Assembly: GCA_023441055.1 (NCBI GenBank)
Contig: JAEZQY010000018.1
Span: forward strand, 230,207 to 294,206
Length of the DNA stretch: 64,000 bases
Reading direction: 5' to 3'
Origin: Bacillota bacterium
GTDB lineage: Bacteria; Bacillota; Bacilli; Paenibacillales; UBA4045
Shown here: positions 43,270 to 52,077 of the stretch, piece after piece
How positions within the stretch are numbered: the stretch's first letter is position 1
How the letters are laid out: the number at the start of each line of letters is the position of its first letter
Position numbers and translations under genes: made by a program
Notes under the pieces: generated by a model
What the model was told of the DNA's origin: nothing
The model's input: only the letters and a program-made list of their open reading frames with translations
Databases searched by the model: none

Positions 43270-44562
43270 ATGTCGCATAAGAACCGCTGGTTAATCGCTC
43301 TGTCAGCTATTGCAATCCACGTATCGATCGGCTCTGCCTATGCGTACAGTGTATTTAAGAATCCGTTGTCGGATCAGTTTGGCTGGAGTGGTCAGGAGGT
43401 GTCCTTGTCCTTTACGATCGCGATCTTCTTCCTCGGTGTATCGGCTGCATTCTTCGGCAAATTCGTCGAGAAGTATGGACCCAGAAGATCAGCTATAGTC
43501 GCGGCCTTGTTATTCTCAGGCGGGCTATTAGGAGCCGGTCTTGCGATTTCGATGGAATCGTTAATCGGTTTCTATCTAACGTATGGCGTAATCGGCGGAA
43601 TTGGATTGGGCGTGGGCTATATCTCACCGGTATCGACGCTGGTGAAGTGGTTCCCAGACCGCAGAGGACTTGCTACCGGGATGGCCGTTATGGGCTTTGG
43701 TGCAGGGGCGCTCATCTGCAGCCCAGTTGCGGCGAAGCTGATTGAATCGATTGGCATTGCGAATACGTTCTACGTGCTTGGCGCTTCTTATTTTGTACTG
43801 ATGATGTCGGGGGCGCTCTATATTGCTAAGCCTGAGGAGGGCTGGCTTCCGGCTCATATGAAAGGGACTAGCGCGCAGGGAGCGGTCAAGACAGCGGTCA
43901 AGCAGGACTTGGCTCAGCTCACAGTGAATGAAGCGGTTCGTACGAAGCGGTTCTGGATGCTGTGGGTGATGATGTTCGTCAATATCTCGTCCGGTATTAT
44001 GCTCATTTCGGTAGCCTCTCCCATGGCGCAAGAGAAGGTGGGCATGACCGCTGTTGCTGCCGCCAGTATGGTCGGGATTATGGGATTGTTCAACGGTGGC
44101 GGACGAATCGCTTGGGCAAGCTTTTCGGATTACATCGGAAGAACGAATGTCTTCACGATATTCTTCGGTGCACAGCTCATTGCCTTCCTGATGCTGCCCA
44201 ATGTGACGAGCATGTTGCTCTTCCAAGTGCTGATCTACGTGATCCTAACGATGTATGGCGGCGGATTCGCATCGCTACCAGCCTATATAGGAGACTTGTT
44301 CGGTACGAAGCAGCTAGGCGCGATTCATGGATACTTGTTAACCTCATGGTCAATGGCCGGTGTGGTCGGGCCTATGATTGTGGCCTATATCCGCGACAAG
44401 ACGAATAACTATGACGCTACGTTTTATATTTTCGCCGTATTGCTTGCCATCGCCTTCCTGACCTCTCTGGCTATTCGACGGGATATCAATAAGGTTAGAG
44501 CGAATACAACAGTAGCTCAGGCTGCACCGGAAGCGAAGCGGGCAAGTCTGTCAGAGGCTTAG
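43270..44562 (+). CDS. MFS transporter of the oxalate/formate antiporter (OFA) type
   Basis: The 430-residue carrier has 12 hydrophobic segments and the OFA pattern: an opening AIAIHVSIGSAYAYSVFKNPL, then FGKFVEKYGPRRSAIVAALLFSGG (motif A loop), GVIGGIGLGVGYISPVSTLVKWFPDRRGLATG, and the second half with NGGGRIAWASFSDYIGR. Members carry oxalate, formate, pyruvate or other small monocarboxylates. ATG 43270 is chosen behind GAGGAG with 8-base spacing; the upstream GTG overlaps that site. The Fnr-type site upstream suggests use in anaerobic or mixed-acid metabolism, when formate or pyruvate is excreted. The substrate itself is not proven. Confidence 0.85.
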   Translation: MSHKNRWLIALSAIAIHVSIGSAYAYSVFKNPLSDQFGWSGQEVSLSFTIAIFFLGVSAAFFGKFVEKYGPRRSAIVAALLFSGGLLGAGLAISMESLIGFYLTYGVIGGIGLGVGYISPVSTLVKWFPDRRGLATGMAVMGFGAGALICSPVAAKLIESIGIANTFYVLGASYFVLMMSGALYIAKPEEGWLPAHMKGTSAQGAVKTAVKQDLAQLTVNEAVRTKRFWMLWVMMFVNISSGIMLISVASPMAQEKVGMTAVAAASMVGIMGLFNGGGRIAWASFSDYIGRTNVFTIFFGAQLIAFLMLPNVTSMLLFQVLIYVILTMYGGGFASLPAYIGDLFGTKQLGAIHGYLLTSWSMAGVVGPMIVAYIRDKTNNYDATFYIFAVLLAIAFLTSLAIRRDINKVRANTTVAQAAPEAKRASLSEA

Positions 44563-44588
44563 GAATACGGTAGGCCGCTCGAGCTAGT

Positions 44589-45308
44589 TCAGACGCGGGA
44601 CGACCGCCGTGGCCGGAACGGCAAGTATAGCAGCGCGAAGATGACCAGCGCAGCGAGCTCCATCGACAGGATGTACCACGGCCATGGTCCGAGCAGATCG
44701 ATCAGCGACGGATCGGACGGCTTGCGCGCAATGAACATATAATTGCCGCCGGTCCAGCGGTTGACTAGGAACACGGGAATGAGCAGGAGATTCAGGCCCA
44801 GCATCGTGCGTCCGATCGAGCCGAGCGTTGGGCGATAGTGATAAGCGTTGATCATCAGCAGGCATGAGGCGATGATTCCGCCATGCGCGACGAAGAAGTA
44901 GTAATAGGTGAAGTGCGGGAACCCCGACAGAATCGCGGCTGGTGTGAGCAAGGCTTGCAGCGCGCCGCCTATTCCGGCGAAGTAGATGAACTCGAACAGC
45001 CGGTAGCTCTTGGTCCAAAGCATGATAATCGATAACAGCAGCGTCAGGCTGCATAGATGAAGCGGAAGCGTATTCGCTACATCCCACTGGTCCGCAGTGA
45101 CATACCAGGTGAATAAGAGAATATCGAACAGGAGGAGAACTCCGGCTAGCAGATGTCTGATGCGGTCGGCGTTCTTCTTGCGTCTGAGGGGCTTGTGCAA
45201 CAGCAGGAAGAGACACGCCCCGAGAATCAATAGCAGTGCTATTATGTGCGATGGTGAGTAGAATAGGAAGGGTAAGCTTTGCTCATCGTATCGAAAATAA
45301 GAATCCAC
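44589..45308 (-). CDS. YwaF/TIGR02206-type integral membrane protein
   Basis: The 239-residue protein has six or seven hydrophobic helices and the family pattern: an N-terminal FYSPSHIIALLLI, WDVANTLPLHLCSLTLLLS (helix with LPLHLCS), FPHFTYYYFFVAHGGI, and a late NRWTGGNYMFIARKP segment before the last helix. The start is GTG 45308 behind GAGGAGG with 7-base spacing. It ends 27 bases from the convergent OFA gene. Family function is unknown. It is divergent from the ABC exporter across a region with a LexA-like palindrome. Confidence 0.85.
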   Translation of the reverse strand: MDSYFRYDEQSLPFLFYSPSHIIALLLILGACLFLLLHKPLRRKKNADRIRHLLAGVLLLFDILLFTWYVTADQWDVANTLPLHLCSLTLLLSIIMLWTKSYRLFEFIYFAGIGGALQALLTPAAILSGFPHFTYYYFFVAHGGIIASCLLMINAYHYRPTLGSIGRTMLGLNLLLIPVFLVNRWTGGNYMFIARKPSDPSLIDLLGPWPWYILSMELAALVIFALLYLPFRPRRSSRV

Positions 45309-45447
45309 CGTTGCGCCTCCTCACGTTCATTTCTTATCCAATCTTGCGCTGTCTTGAAGATGTGCGGCTAACACCCAGTATAGTCAATATGTACTGGCGA
45401 GTCTACCAATAACAACTCTTGCTGTAAATTGTTTCATGTGATAATCT

Positions 45448-45461
45448 AGAACAAATGTTCC
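45448..45461. promoter_or_regulatory. LexA/DinR-like box
   Basis: AGAACAAATGTTCC (45448-45461) matches 13 of 14 positions of the Bacillus LexA consensus CGAACRNRYGTTYC; the core GAAC-N4-GTTC is perfect. A TATACT hexamer at 45485-45490 lies downstream. It could serve the exporter on the right or the membrane protein on the left. Confidence 0.5.
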
Positions 45462-45506
45462 TGGTTCGGAATGATGATTTTAACTATACTTTACCTGAAG
45501 AAACCG

Positions 45507-45559
45507 TTGACGGTGTTCGGAATCGTCCAGTATACTTGTAGGAATTTCTTCAAAGAAAT
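45507..45559 (+). promoter_or_regulatory. Promoter and operator-like palindrome before the ABC exporter operon
   Basis: TTGACG (45507-45512), 18 bp spacer, TATACT (45531-45536). Just at the expected start site lies the inverted repeat ATTTCTT-CA-AAGAAAT (45544-45559), placed where a repressor would block initiation. Confidence 0.6.
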
Positions 45560-45583
45560 GGGACAGTATGAGGAGAGTTGATC

Positions 45584-47326
45584 ATGGCGTTTATGCTGCG
45601 GATGTCTTGGTACTTCAAGCTTAGGTGGAAGTTTTACTCGCTCGCGATCTTATTCATCATTCTCGACTATGCGCTTGGGATGCTGCCTCCGCTTATTATC
45701 GGGAATGTTGTGGATCTGATCAAGACCGGTGAACTGACTAAGCCGCTATTGGAAACACGCGTCTTCTCGCTGATCGGGATTACGATCTCTGCCTACATCA
45801 TCGTTGTAGTGTGGGTGAATCTCATCTTCCGGAACGGAATCTACGTAGAGCGATTATTGCGTTCCAGGATGATCGTGCATCTCACGAAGATGTCGCCCTC
45901 GTTCTTCCACCGGTTTAGCCGCGGAGACTTGATGGCTCAGGCTACCAATGATATTCGCGCTGTACATATGGCGTCCGCCTTCGGAATTATGACGCTCTGC
46001 CATACGATTATCGGCGGCCTCTTCGTCGTTACGATGATGGTGATTCTCGTAGATTTCCGGCTGATTATCGCAGCCCTCATACCGCTGCCATTCCTGGCGG
46101 TTGTAATCCGCGTGCTCGGCGCCAAGATGCGCATGCGCTTTCTGGCGGCGCAGGAGGCGTTCGGCAAGCTGAACGATCAGGCGCTGGAATCGATCTCCGG
46201 CATTCGCGTTATCCGTTCCTATGTCCAGGAGGATGATGATGTTGAGTCGTTCCGCAAGGTGGCGGAGGACACGAGAATGAAGAATGCTAAGGTATCTGTG
46301 ATTCATGCCTTCTTCCAGCCATCAATCTCGATTCTGGTCGGGCTTAGCTTCTCGATCGGCATTGGTTTCGGCTCGTATCTGGTCGCAGAAGGCATCATTA
46401 CCTTGGGGGAGCTCATTACCTTCCAGATTTATCTGGGCATGTTGATCTGGCCGATGATAGCCTTCGGTGAATTCATTAACATCATGCAGCGCGGCAGCGC
46501 CTCAGCAGACCGGATTATGGATACACTCGCTGTTAAATCAGACATTGTCGAGCCGTTAGATCCGATTCGCGACGCGGTGCCGACCAGCATAGAGGTGCGC
46601 CAGCTGTCCTTCACCTATCCGGAGTCGAAGCTGGAGAGTCTTAGCGGCATCTCCTTCCGTCTCGAGCAGGGTCAGACGCTGGGGATCGTGGGAAAGACGG
46701 GCAGCGGGAAGACGACCTTGCTGAAGCAGCTGCTGAAGCTGTATCCGATAACCGAACAATCCCTGTTCATTGGCGGCGCGCCGATTGAACGCATAGCGAG
46801 CGAGTCCATTAAGCAATGGGTCGGATACGTGCCGCAAGAGCATCTGCTGCTGTCTAGATCCATACAAGACAATATTAAGCTAGGCCGAATAGATGCCTCG
46901 CACGATGAGGTTGTGCGGGCGGCTGAGCTGGCGTCGCTGACGTTCGATATTGCTCAGATGAATGACGGCTATGACACGATGATTGGCGAGAACGGTCTCA
47001 TGCTGTCGGGTGGACAGAAGCAGCGTATCGGCATTGCGCGCGCGCTGCTCATCGAGCCGGAGATTCTGATTATGGATGATGCCCTATCCGCAGTGGACGC
47101 GAGAACGGAGAGCGCGATTCTAGGTAATATCCGCAGGGAGCGGGTCGGCAAGACTACGTTGATCGCGACTCATCGGATGTCAGCGGTTAGCCACGCGGAT
47201 TGGATCCTCGTCCTCGAAGAGGGACGTGTGCTGGAGGAAGGCACACATGAGCAATTGATGCTGCTGGGCGGGTGGTATCGCACGCAGTATGAGCGCCAGC
47301 AGGTCGAGGCTGCTCTGCTAGAGTAG
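45584..47326 (+). CDS. ABC exporter half-transporter, degenerate-site subunit (YheI/BmrC-like)
   Basis: The 580-residue protein has six membrane helices (about 15-310) fused to an ATPase: Walker A GKTGSGKTT (about 369-377), signature LSGGQ (about 475-479) and Walker B ILIMDDALSAVD. The residue after the Walker B Asp is Asp, not the catalytic Glu, so one nucleotide site of the dimer should hydrolyse poorly, as in heterodimeric exporters such as BmrCD or TM287/288. ATG 45584 is chosen behind GAGGAGAG. The partner follows 43 bases downstream. It is likely a multidrug or lipid exporter; the exact substrate is unknown. Confidence 0.9.
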   Translation: MAFMLRMSWYFKLRWKFYSLAILFIILDYALGMLPPLIIGNVVDLIKTGELTKPLLETRVFSLIGITISAYIIVVVWVNLIFRNGIYVERLLRSRMIVHLTKMSPSFFHRFSRGDLMAQATNDIRAVHMASAFGIMTLCHTIIGGLFVVTMMVILVDFRLIIAALIPLPFLAVVIRVLGAKMRMRFLAAQEAFGKLNDQALESISGIRVIRSYVQEDDDVESFRKVAEDTRMKNAKVSVIHAFFQPSISILVGLSFSIGIGFGSYLVAEGIITLGELITFQIYLGMLIWPMIAFGEFINIMQRGSASADRIMDTLAVKSDIVEPLDPIRDAVPTSIEVRQLSFTYPESKLESLSGISFRLEQGQTLGIVGKTGSGKTTLLKQLLKLYPITEQSLFIGGAPIERIASESIKQWVGYVPQEHLLLSRSIQDNIKLGRIDASHDEVVRAAELASLTFDIAQMNDGYDTMIGENGLMLSGGQKQRIGIARALLIEPEILIMDDALSAVDARTESAILGNIRRERVGKTTLIATHRMSAVSHADWILVLEEGRVLEEGTHEQLMLLGGWYRTQYERQQVEAALLE

Positions 47327-47369
47327 AGGTGCGGGGCGTAGGCCTCGCATCATTCGGAGGAGAATCCCA

Positions 47370-49202
47370 ATGGACAATAATACGGTGCGGGCACTTAATT
47401 GGAGAACGGTGCGCAAGCTGGCTGCTTATGCAGCGCACTATAAATTCAGACTGGCGGCGGCTATTCTGATTTTGATCCTGGCGGTAGGTACTGATCTGCT
47501 GGGGCCGCTCATCACCAAATCGATCATCGATAATCACCTGAGCCGGGTGGATGAGCCTGACTTCGAGTTCTTCCCCGTGATCAAGCTGGTCGGGCTCTAT
47601 GTGTGCCTCCTGCTGTCGGCAGGTGTGTTCAACTACACGCAAGCTTATCTGCTGCAGACGACTGCGCTGCGCATTGTACTCAATATGCGGATGGACATTA
47701 TGAGGAAGCTGCAGCGCATTCCAGTGCGATTCTTCGATAATACACCGATTGGCCAACTGGTGAACCGGATTGCCAATGACACCGAATCCATACGCGATCT
47801 ATATATGAGCTTCATGGCCACCTTCTCGGTGAGTCTGATTCAGGTGTCTGGCATCTTCACCTTAATGTTCGTGGTGGATTCGCATCTGGCGATGTATGCG
47901 TTGCTGCTACTGCCACTCTATCTGGTCATTATGTATCTGCTGCTGAAGTACGGCAATCGTTATCTAACTGCGATGCGAGCCAGAATCAGTGATATGAACA
48001 CGATGCTCAGCGAATCGATCCTGGTTATGCCCGTGCTGCAGTTATTCCGCAGAGAGAAGGAGACGATTCGTGAATTCGAAGCGTTGAATGAGGACTGGAT
48101 GAAGAATCATTACAAGCAGCTTCGATTGAACTCGATGATCTCTCGGAATTTGATCGGTTTGTCCGGCTCCGTCCTGACCGCTTGGGTCATCTGGAATTTC
48201 GGCAGCCAATCGCTGCAGGGTTCCATCTCGATTGGGGCCATGGCGGCCTTCCTGGACTATTCGGGACGATTGTTCTTCCCTGTGATCGCTGTGTTCGACC
48301 AACTGGTGAATGCGCAGCGCGCCTTCGTGGCTGCAGATCGCGTGGTGGATCTGTTCGATGAACCGGAGATGGAGGTTGATGCGGCCGCCGCTGAACGTGA
48401 AGCTAGCAGGCAAGCAGGTGAAGTTGACCCGAATCTACGGAAGGATACAGCGGCGTCTAAGAAGGGCGAGGTCAAATTCGAGGACATCTGGTTCGCCTAT
48501 AACGAGGGCGAGTACGTGCTGAAGGGGATTAACTTCGAAGCTAAGCCTGGACAGACGATTGCCTTCGTCGGTCATACCGGTTCAGGGAAGAGCTCGGTAA
48601 TGAACTTATTGTTAGGCTTCTATGAGACGAAGCAAGGGAAGATTATGGTGGATGGCCGCGATATCTATGGAATCTCGAAGCAAGAGCTGCGCAAGGATAT
48701 GGCAGTCGTCCTGCAGGATCCATTCCTCTTCGCAGGCGACATCAAATTCAACGTCAGTATGTACAGCACGGACATTGACCGGGAACAGGTGCGTCAAGCT
48801 CTGGTGGATGTCGGGGCCGATACCTTCGTTGACCGTCTGCCAGGCGGAATCGATGAGCCAGTTGTTGAACGCGGGAGCACCTTGTCAGCGGGTCAGAGGC
48901 AGCTGATCACCTTCGCTAGAGCACTGGCGCATAACCCGGCGATACTGATTCTAGATGAAGCGACAGCTTCGATCGACAGCGAGACCGAGGGGCTCATCCA
49001 GCGCGCGCTCGAGGTACTCAAGCAAGGCCGCACGACCTTCATCATCGCGCACCGGTTGTCCACAATTCGAGACGCGGATCAGATTCTCGTTCTGCATAAG
49101 GGCGAGATCGTCGAACGCGGCACCCACGAGGAACTCATGAAGAAGCAAGGTCGCTACTACAAGATGTATGAGCTGCAGAAAGGAGGGACGCCCGTCGCAT
49201 GA
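47370..49202 (+). CDS. ABC exporter half-transporter, active-site subunit (YheH/BmrD-like)
   Basis: The 610-residue partner of the upstream subunit has six membrane helices (about 20-330), a charged Ala/Glu/Lys-rich linker (about 330-370) and an ATPase with Walker A GHTGSGKSS (about 400-408), signature LSAGQ (about 506-510, where the canonical form is LSGGQ) and Walker B ILILDEATASID with catalytic Glu. The changed signature here and the missing Glu in the partner fall in the same composite ATP site, exactly the asymmetry expected for a heterodimer. It starts at ATG 47370 behind CGGAGGAG. A terminator overlaps its stop. Confidence 0.9.
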   Translation: MDNNTVRALNWRTVRKLAAYAAHYKFRLAAAILILILAVGTDLLGPLITKSIIDNHLSRVDEPDFEFFPVIKLVGLYVCLLLSAGVFNYTQAYLLQTTALRIVLNMRMDIMRKLQRIPVRFFDNTPIGQLVNRIANDTESIRDLYMSFMATFSVSLIQVSGIFTLMFVVDSHLAMYALLLLPLYLVIMYLLLKYGNRYLTAMRARISDMNTMLSESILVMPVLQLFRREKETIREFEALNEDWMKNHYKQLRLNSMISRNLIGLSGSVLTAWVIWNFGSQSLQGSISIGAMAAFLDYSGRLFFPVIAVFDQLVNAQRAFVAADRVVDLFDEPEMEVDAAAAEREASRQAGEVDPNLRKDTAASKKGEVKFEDIWFAYNEGEYVLKGINFEAKPGQTIAFVGHTGSGKSSVMNLLLGFYETKQGKIMVDGRDIYGISKQELRKDMAVVLQDPFLFAGDIKFNVSMYSTDIDREQVRQALVDVGADTFVDRLPGGIDEPVVERGSTLSAGQRQLITFARALAHNPAILILDEATASIDSETEGLIQRALEVLKQGRTTFIIAHRLSTIRDADQILVLHKGEIVERGTHEELMKKQGRYYKMYELQKGGTPVA

Positions 49203-49222
49203 CGGGCGTTCTGCTGTCTGCG
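49188..49222 (+). terminator. Terminator overlapping the exporter stop codon
   Basis: ACGCCCGTC (49188-49196) and GACGGGCGT (49201-49209) form a perfect 9 bp stem with a 4-base loop GCAT; the stem includes the TGA at 49200-49202. The tail TCTGCTGTCT is only partly T-rich. Confidence 0.65.
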
Positions 49223-49333
49223 CCATCATGGTGAAGGGAGCTAGTTTGGAGAAGATGTTTGAATGTTGGCAATCTGCCGGTGAGATGCATTTGTGCATGA
49301 TAATGGGGTGAAATCGCAAGAATGATGAGGATG

Positions 49334-49460
49334 ACCTGCATATCTACATTTAGTTAGACAGTTTTGGGATGATAACCGAATAAGTGGATAAATTACCTGC
49401 AGATATGCATCAAAACACCTCGTAGGAGTACCAAAACCCGATTTGAAATGTAGAAATGCA
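49334..49460. repeat. Third array of TGCA-centred imperfect palindromes
   Basis: ACCTGCATATCTACA (49334), ACCTGCAGATATGCAT (49395) and TGTAGAAATGCA (49449), 61 and 54 bp apart, match the arrays at 7309 and 38141. They lie in the gene-free stretch 49203-49604. Confidence 0.65.
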
Positions 49461-49519
49461 TCTCGTGCCAGCAGGGTTTTACGATGATCATGCGATACAT
49501 AGCGTTCATACCAAACAGC

Positions 49520-49604
49520 AAGCTCTAGTTACCTCGTTCCGCGCCCAGCAGCATCACTTTCCGGCACCGCAAGCACCAGTTACCTCTTATCGCACCATGC
49601 ACAA
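49520..49604 (-). repeat. Inverted copy of the 51 bp repeat (about 1.6 units)
   Basis: AGTTACCTC occurs at 49527 and 49578, exactly 51 bp apart. Read on the minus strand the segment has the same sequence blocks (CGGAAAGTGATGCTGC, GGAACGAGGTAACT) as the array at 62727. It reaches the stop codon of the TIGR03943-type gene. Confidence 0.75.
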
Positions 49605-50660
49605 CTAGAAATCATAGTTCGGATATACATAAGGAGATGCTGGAGTCGCGATTTCAGTAAGTGTGTCGGGCGCGAACATCATGATCTCTAAATCCCGATA
49701 CATTGTCTTGCTAATTGTACCTCGCAGCTTCAGCCAGGTGTCGTTAGCGTACTTCTTGGCATTGTCGTATTCCACTAGCACGCCATACGGCAGCGCGTCG
49801 GCTGAGCAGCAGTCCATAGCGAATCGTCCGATGACGAACTGATTATCCTTCATATCCGGCTCGCGATAGACGAATCCGGAGATCTCCACCTTCTGCCCCT
49901 GGAATGGTTCGACGAAGATATCCATGGCGGTCAGAACTTCCATGAACAGCTCCTCTCGCACTTCGATCACATCCAGACGGTAGAGCTCCTTGGCCAGACG
50001 GGCAAAGTCCTCCGTATACACGTCCGCCTCGAACAATTGATCCAGCTCTGCATCACTTATGTTATTTTGTATAGCAGCCTTATCATCAATCATCGTCGCA
50101 TTATCATCGACTTGCACCGACGAACTGTTCGAATTGCCATTCGTGCTGGAACGGGTAACCGTATCGACGGACCGATCACTGATTGGCGCACTGAGTCGGC
50201 CGGAAGTGGATGCGCTTAGGTTCATGCCCTTCTTGGCCGCTATTGCGCTACCCATGGTGACATTCGGCAGTAACGTGCCCAGCAAGAGTGGAAATACGAA
50301 TAAACCATACACCACCACATGCTTCCAGGCCGGGCCCTTCGGTTCATGGGCATGGTCATCTCCACAAGCGCAACCGTTATCCACTACGTTGGATCGGTTG
50401 TCGCAGCTAGCGCAGTCATGCGAATGTTGCCGCTTGCCGAAGAACGAACGATAGGCGCTGAACAGCTCGTATATGCCGATCAGATAGAGCGCGATTGCAG
50501 ACAGCTTGACGATGAAGGTCATTCTTGGCGCAATATATAACGTCATATAATCCGCCTTCACCAGATACGCGATGAAGATCGCGAAGCCGAGTGAAATGCC
50601 AGCGCGAATGAGGTGATGGACCCCGAGCTTACGTTGATTCGCATTCGTATGTGCAGCCAT
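49605..50660 (-). CDS. TIGR03943/YcgQ-type membrane protein
   Basis: The 351-residue protein has four hydrophobic helices (about 15-37, 45-63 and 118-140 plus a weaker one), an intervening Cys/His-rich loop (HDCASCDN and CACGDDHAHE, about 80-105), a low-complexity Ser/Asn region, and a C-terminal soluble domain containing the family segment FAMDCCSADALPYGVLVEYD. That layout fits TIGR03943 (B. subtilis YcgQ), always found beside a YcgR-type permease, as here. The Cys/His residues suggest metal binding. ATG 50660 has AGGAGG 8 bases upstream. It is second in an operon preceded by a Zur-like box, so a zinc-related role is likely but not shown. Confidence 0.85.
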   Translation of the reverse strand: MAAHTNANQRKLGVHHLIRAGISLGFAIFIAYLVKADYMTLYIAPRMTFIVKLSAIALYLIGIYELFSAYRSFFGKRQHSHDCASCDNRSNVVDNGCACGDDHAHEPKGPAWKHVVVYGLFVFPLLLGTLLPNVTMGSAIAAKKGMNLSASTSGRLSAPISDRSVDTVTRSSTNGNSNSSSVQVDDNATMIDDKAAIQNNISDAELDQLFEADVYTEDFARLAKELYRLDVIEVREELFMEVLTAMDIFVEPFQGQKVEISGFVYREPDMKDNQFVIGRFAMDCCSADALPYGVLVEYDNAKKYANDTWLKLRGTISKTMYRDLEIMMFAPDTLTEIATPASPYVYPNYDF

Positions 50661-50699
50661 AGCTGTAGCCTCCTAGTGCATACGCATTCAGATTGAAGC

Positions 50700-51806
50700 T
50701 CACGTTAGCCGTTCCAGCAGAACCGATAAGACGAGCACCGTAGCGAAAATAAGTCCCGACAACACCGCCACAAACCGCGCGCGGAATATCGCGCCGAGCA
50801 TGATGGTTGCCTTGAAATCGAGCATCGGACCGAACACGAGGAAGGAGAGAATGGAACCTGTGCTGAAGGTTGATGCGAATGATGAAGCAACGAACGCGTC
50901 CGATGTGGAGCAGAGCGAGATCAGATAGGCAAAGCCCATCATGAACAGATGAGAGCTCCATTCGCCGGTTCCGACACTGACAAGCCAGTCACGTGACATC
51001 GTGGTCTGCACCAATGCAGCGAGCATCGCGCCGAAGATCAGATACTTGCCCATCTCGAAGAACTCTTCAGAGGCGTGTGTCATGATCGTCTGCAGCTTGC
51101 CGCCGTGCCGGTGGACATGCTCATGCTCGACATGCTGCTGGACGTGCTGATGTTCGACAAGATTATGTTGATGATCGGCATGCCGCTGGATGTGCTGATG
51201 TTCGTGATGGTTATGCTGATGCTCACTATGACTATGTGCATGCTCAGCTTCTATGGCGCTCCGCAATGGATTACGTCTGACAAACCGATACACAATCAGT
51301 CCGATCATAACCGCACTGGCGAAGGCTAGTCCCATCCGAGAATAGGCGATATCCGGACGCGAGCGGAATGCCATGAAGGTGGAAGCAAAGACAATGGGAT
51401 TGAGAATCGGTCCTGCCACTATGAAGACAACAGCAATATACAGCGGCATGCCCTTGCGGAGCAAGCGGCGCATCACCGGAATCATCCCGCATTCGCAGAT
51501 CGGGAACAGGATACCGATCACGCAAGCGTATAGGATGCCCAGTATGGGATTCTTCGGCACGAGCCGTTGTATCGTCTGTTCGGATACGAATGTCTGCAGC
51601 AGCGCAGAGACCACGACTCCGAGCAGGATGAACGGGAACGCCTCGAGCACAATGCTGATGAACATGATCTTGAAGCTCTGCAGATGCTCAATATCCCATG
51701 CCAGTGTCAGATCCGGCAGCTGGCGATTGAAGAGAATCTGGAACACCAGGACAATACATACAACAGCGATTACATATGTACCAGTTCGAGTTAGATTAGC
51801 AGGCAT
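50700..51806 (-). CDS. YcgR-type permease with a histidine-rich cytosolic loop
   Basis: The 368-residue permease of the ArsP/DUF318 (pfam03773) family has eight or so helices in two halves, each with the family motif (ICECGMIPVMRRLLRKG in the first, CSTSDAFVASSFA in the second). Between the halves is a loop of about 55 residues (starting near 205) with about 20 histidines in H-x-H repeats, strongly suggesting binding of zinc or a similar metal. ATG 51806 is preferred, behind GTGAGGT; an ATG seven codons upstream has a poor ribosome site. It is the first gene of the pair with the TIGR03943 protein and lies behind a Zur-like box. Confidence 0.87.
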   Translation of the reverse strand: MPANLTRTGTYVIAVVCIVLVFQILFNRQLPDLTLAWDIEHLQSFKIMFISIVLEAFPFILLGVVVSALLQTFVSEQTIQRLVPKNPILGILYACVIGILFPICECGMIPVMRRLLRKGMPLYIAVVFIVAGPILNPIVFASTFMAFRSRPDIAYSRMGLAFASAVMIGLIVYRFVRRNPLRSAIEAEHAHSHSEHQHNHHEHQHIQRHADHQHNLVEHQHVQQHVEHEHVHRHGGKLQTIMTHASEEFFEMGKYLIFGAMLAALVQTTMSRDWLVSVGTGEWSSHLFMMGFAYLISLCSTSDAFVASSFASTFSTGSILSFLVFGPMLDFKATIMLGAIFRARFVAVLSGLIFATVLVLSVLLERLT

Positions 51807-51887
51807 AATCAACCTCACGATGTTCATACGGATTTTCCGGACATGCCGGACAATATTACTGTATGCCGGTCTAACAGAGATTAGGAC

Positions 51888-51908
51888 AAATCGTACTTAT
51901 TACTATTA
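51888..51908 (-). promoter_or_regulatory. Zur-like box before the YcgR/YcgQ-type operon
   Basis: The 21 bp from 51888, AAATCGTAC-TTATTAC-TATTA, matches the Bacillus Zur consensus (AAATCGTAATNATTACGATTT) at 18 positions by eye. On the minus strand it covers the -10 (TACGAT) of a promoter with TTGTCA as -35 and a 17 bp spacer. Zinc-dependent repression is predicted. Confidence 0.6.
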
Positions 51909-52077
51909 AGTCTGACAAATTAAGTATAATCAATCTCACCTATAAAATACACCCTCAAATCGTCTAGGTGTTTGACTTATTTTCATATTCTGGTATGGAA
52001 TCGGGTCGAGTGTCTATACGCATGGGTGCGGTACCGCATAGATTAAGTACAGATCAAACGCAAGGAGGTGCTTGCTT

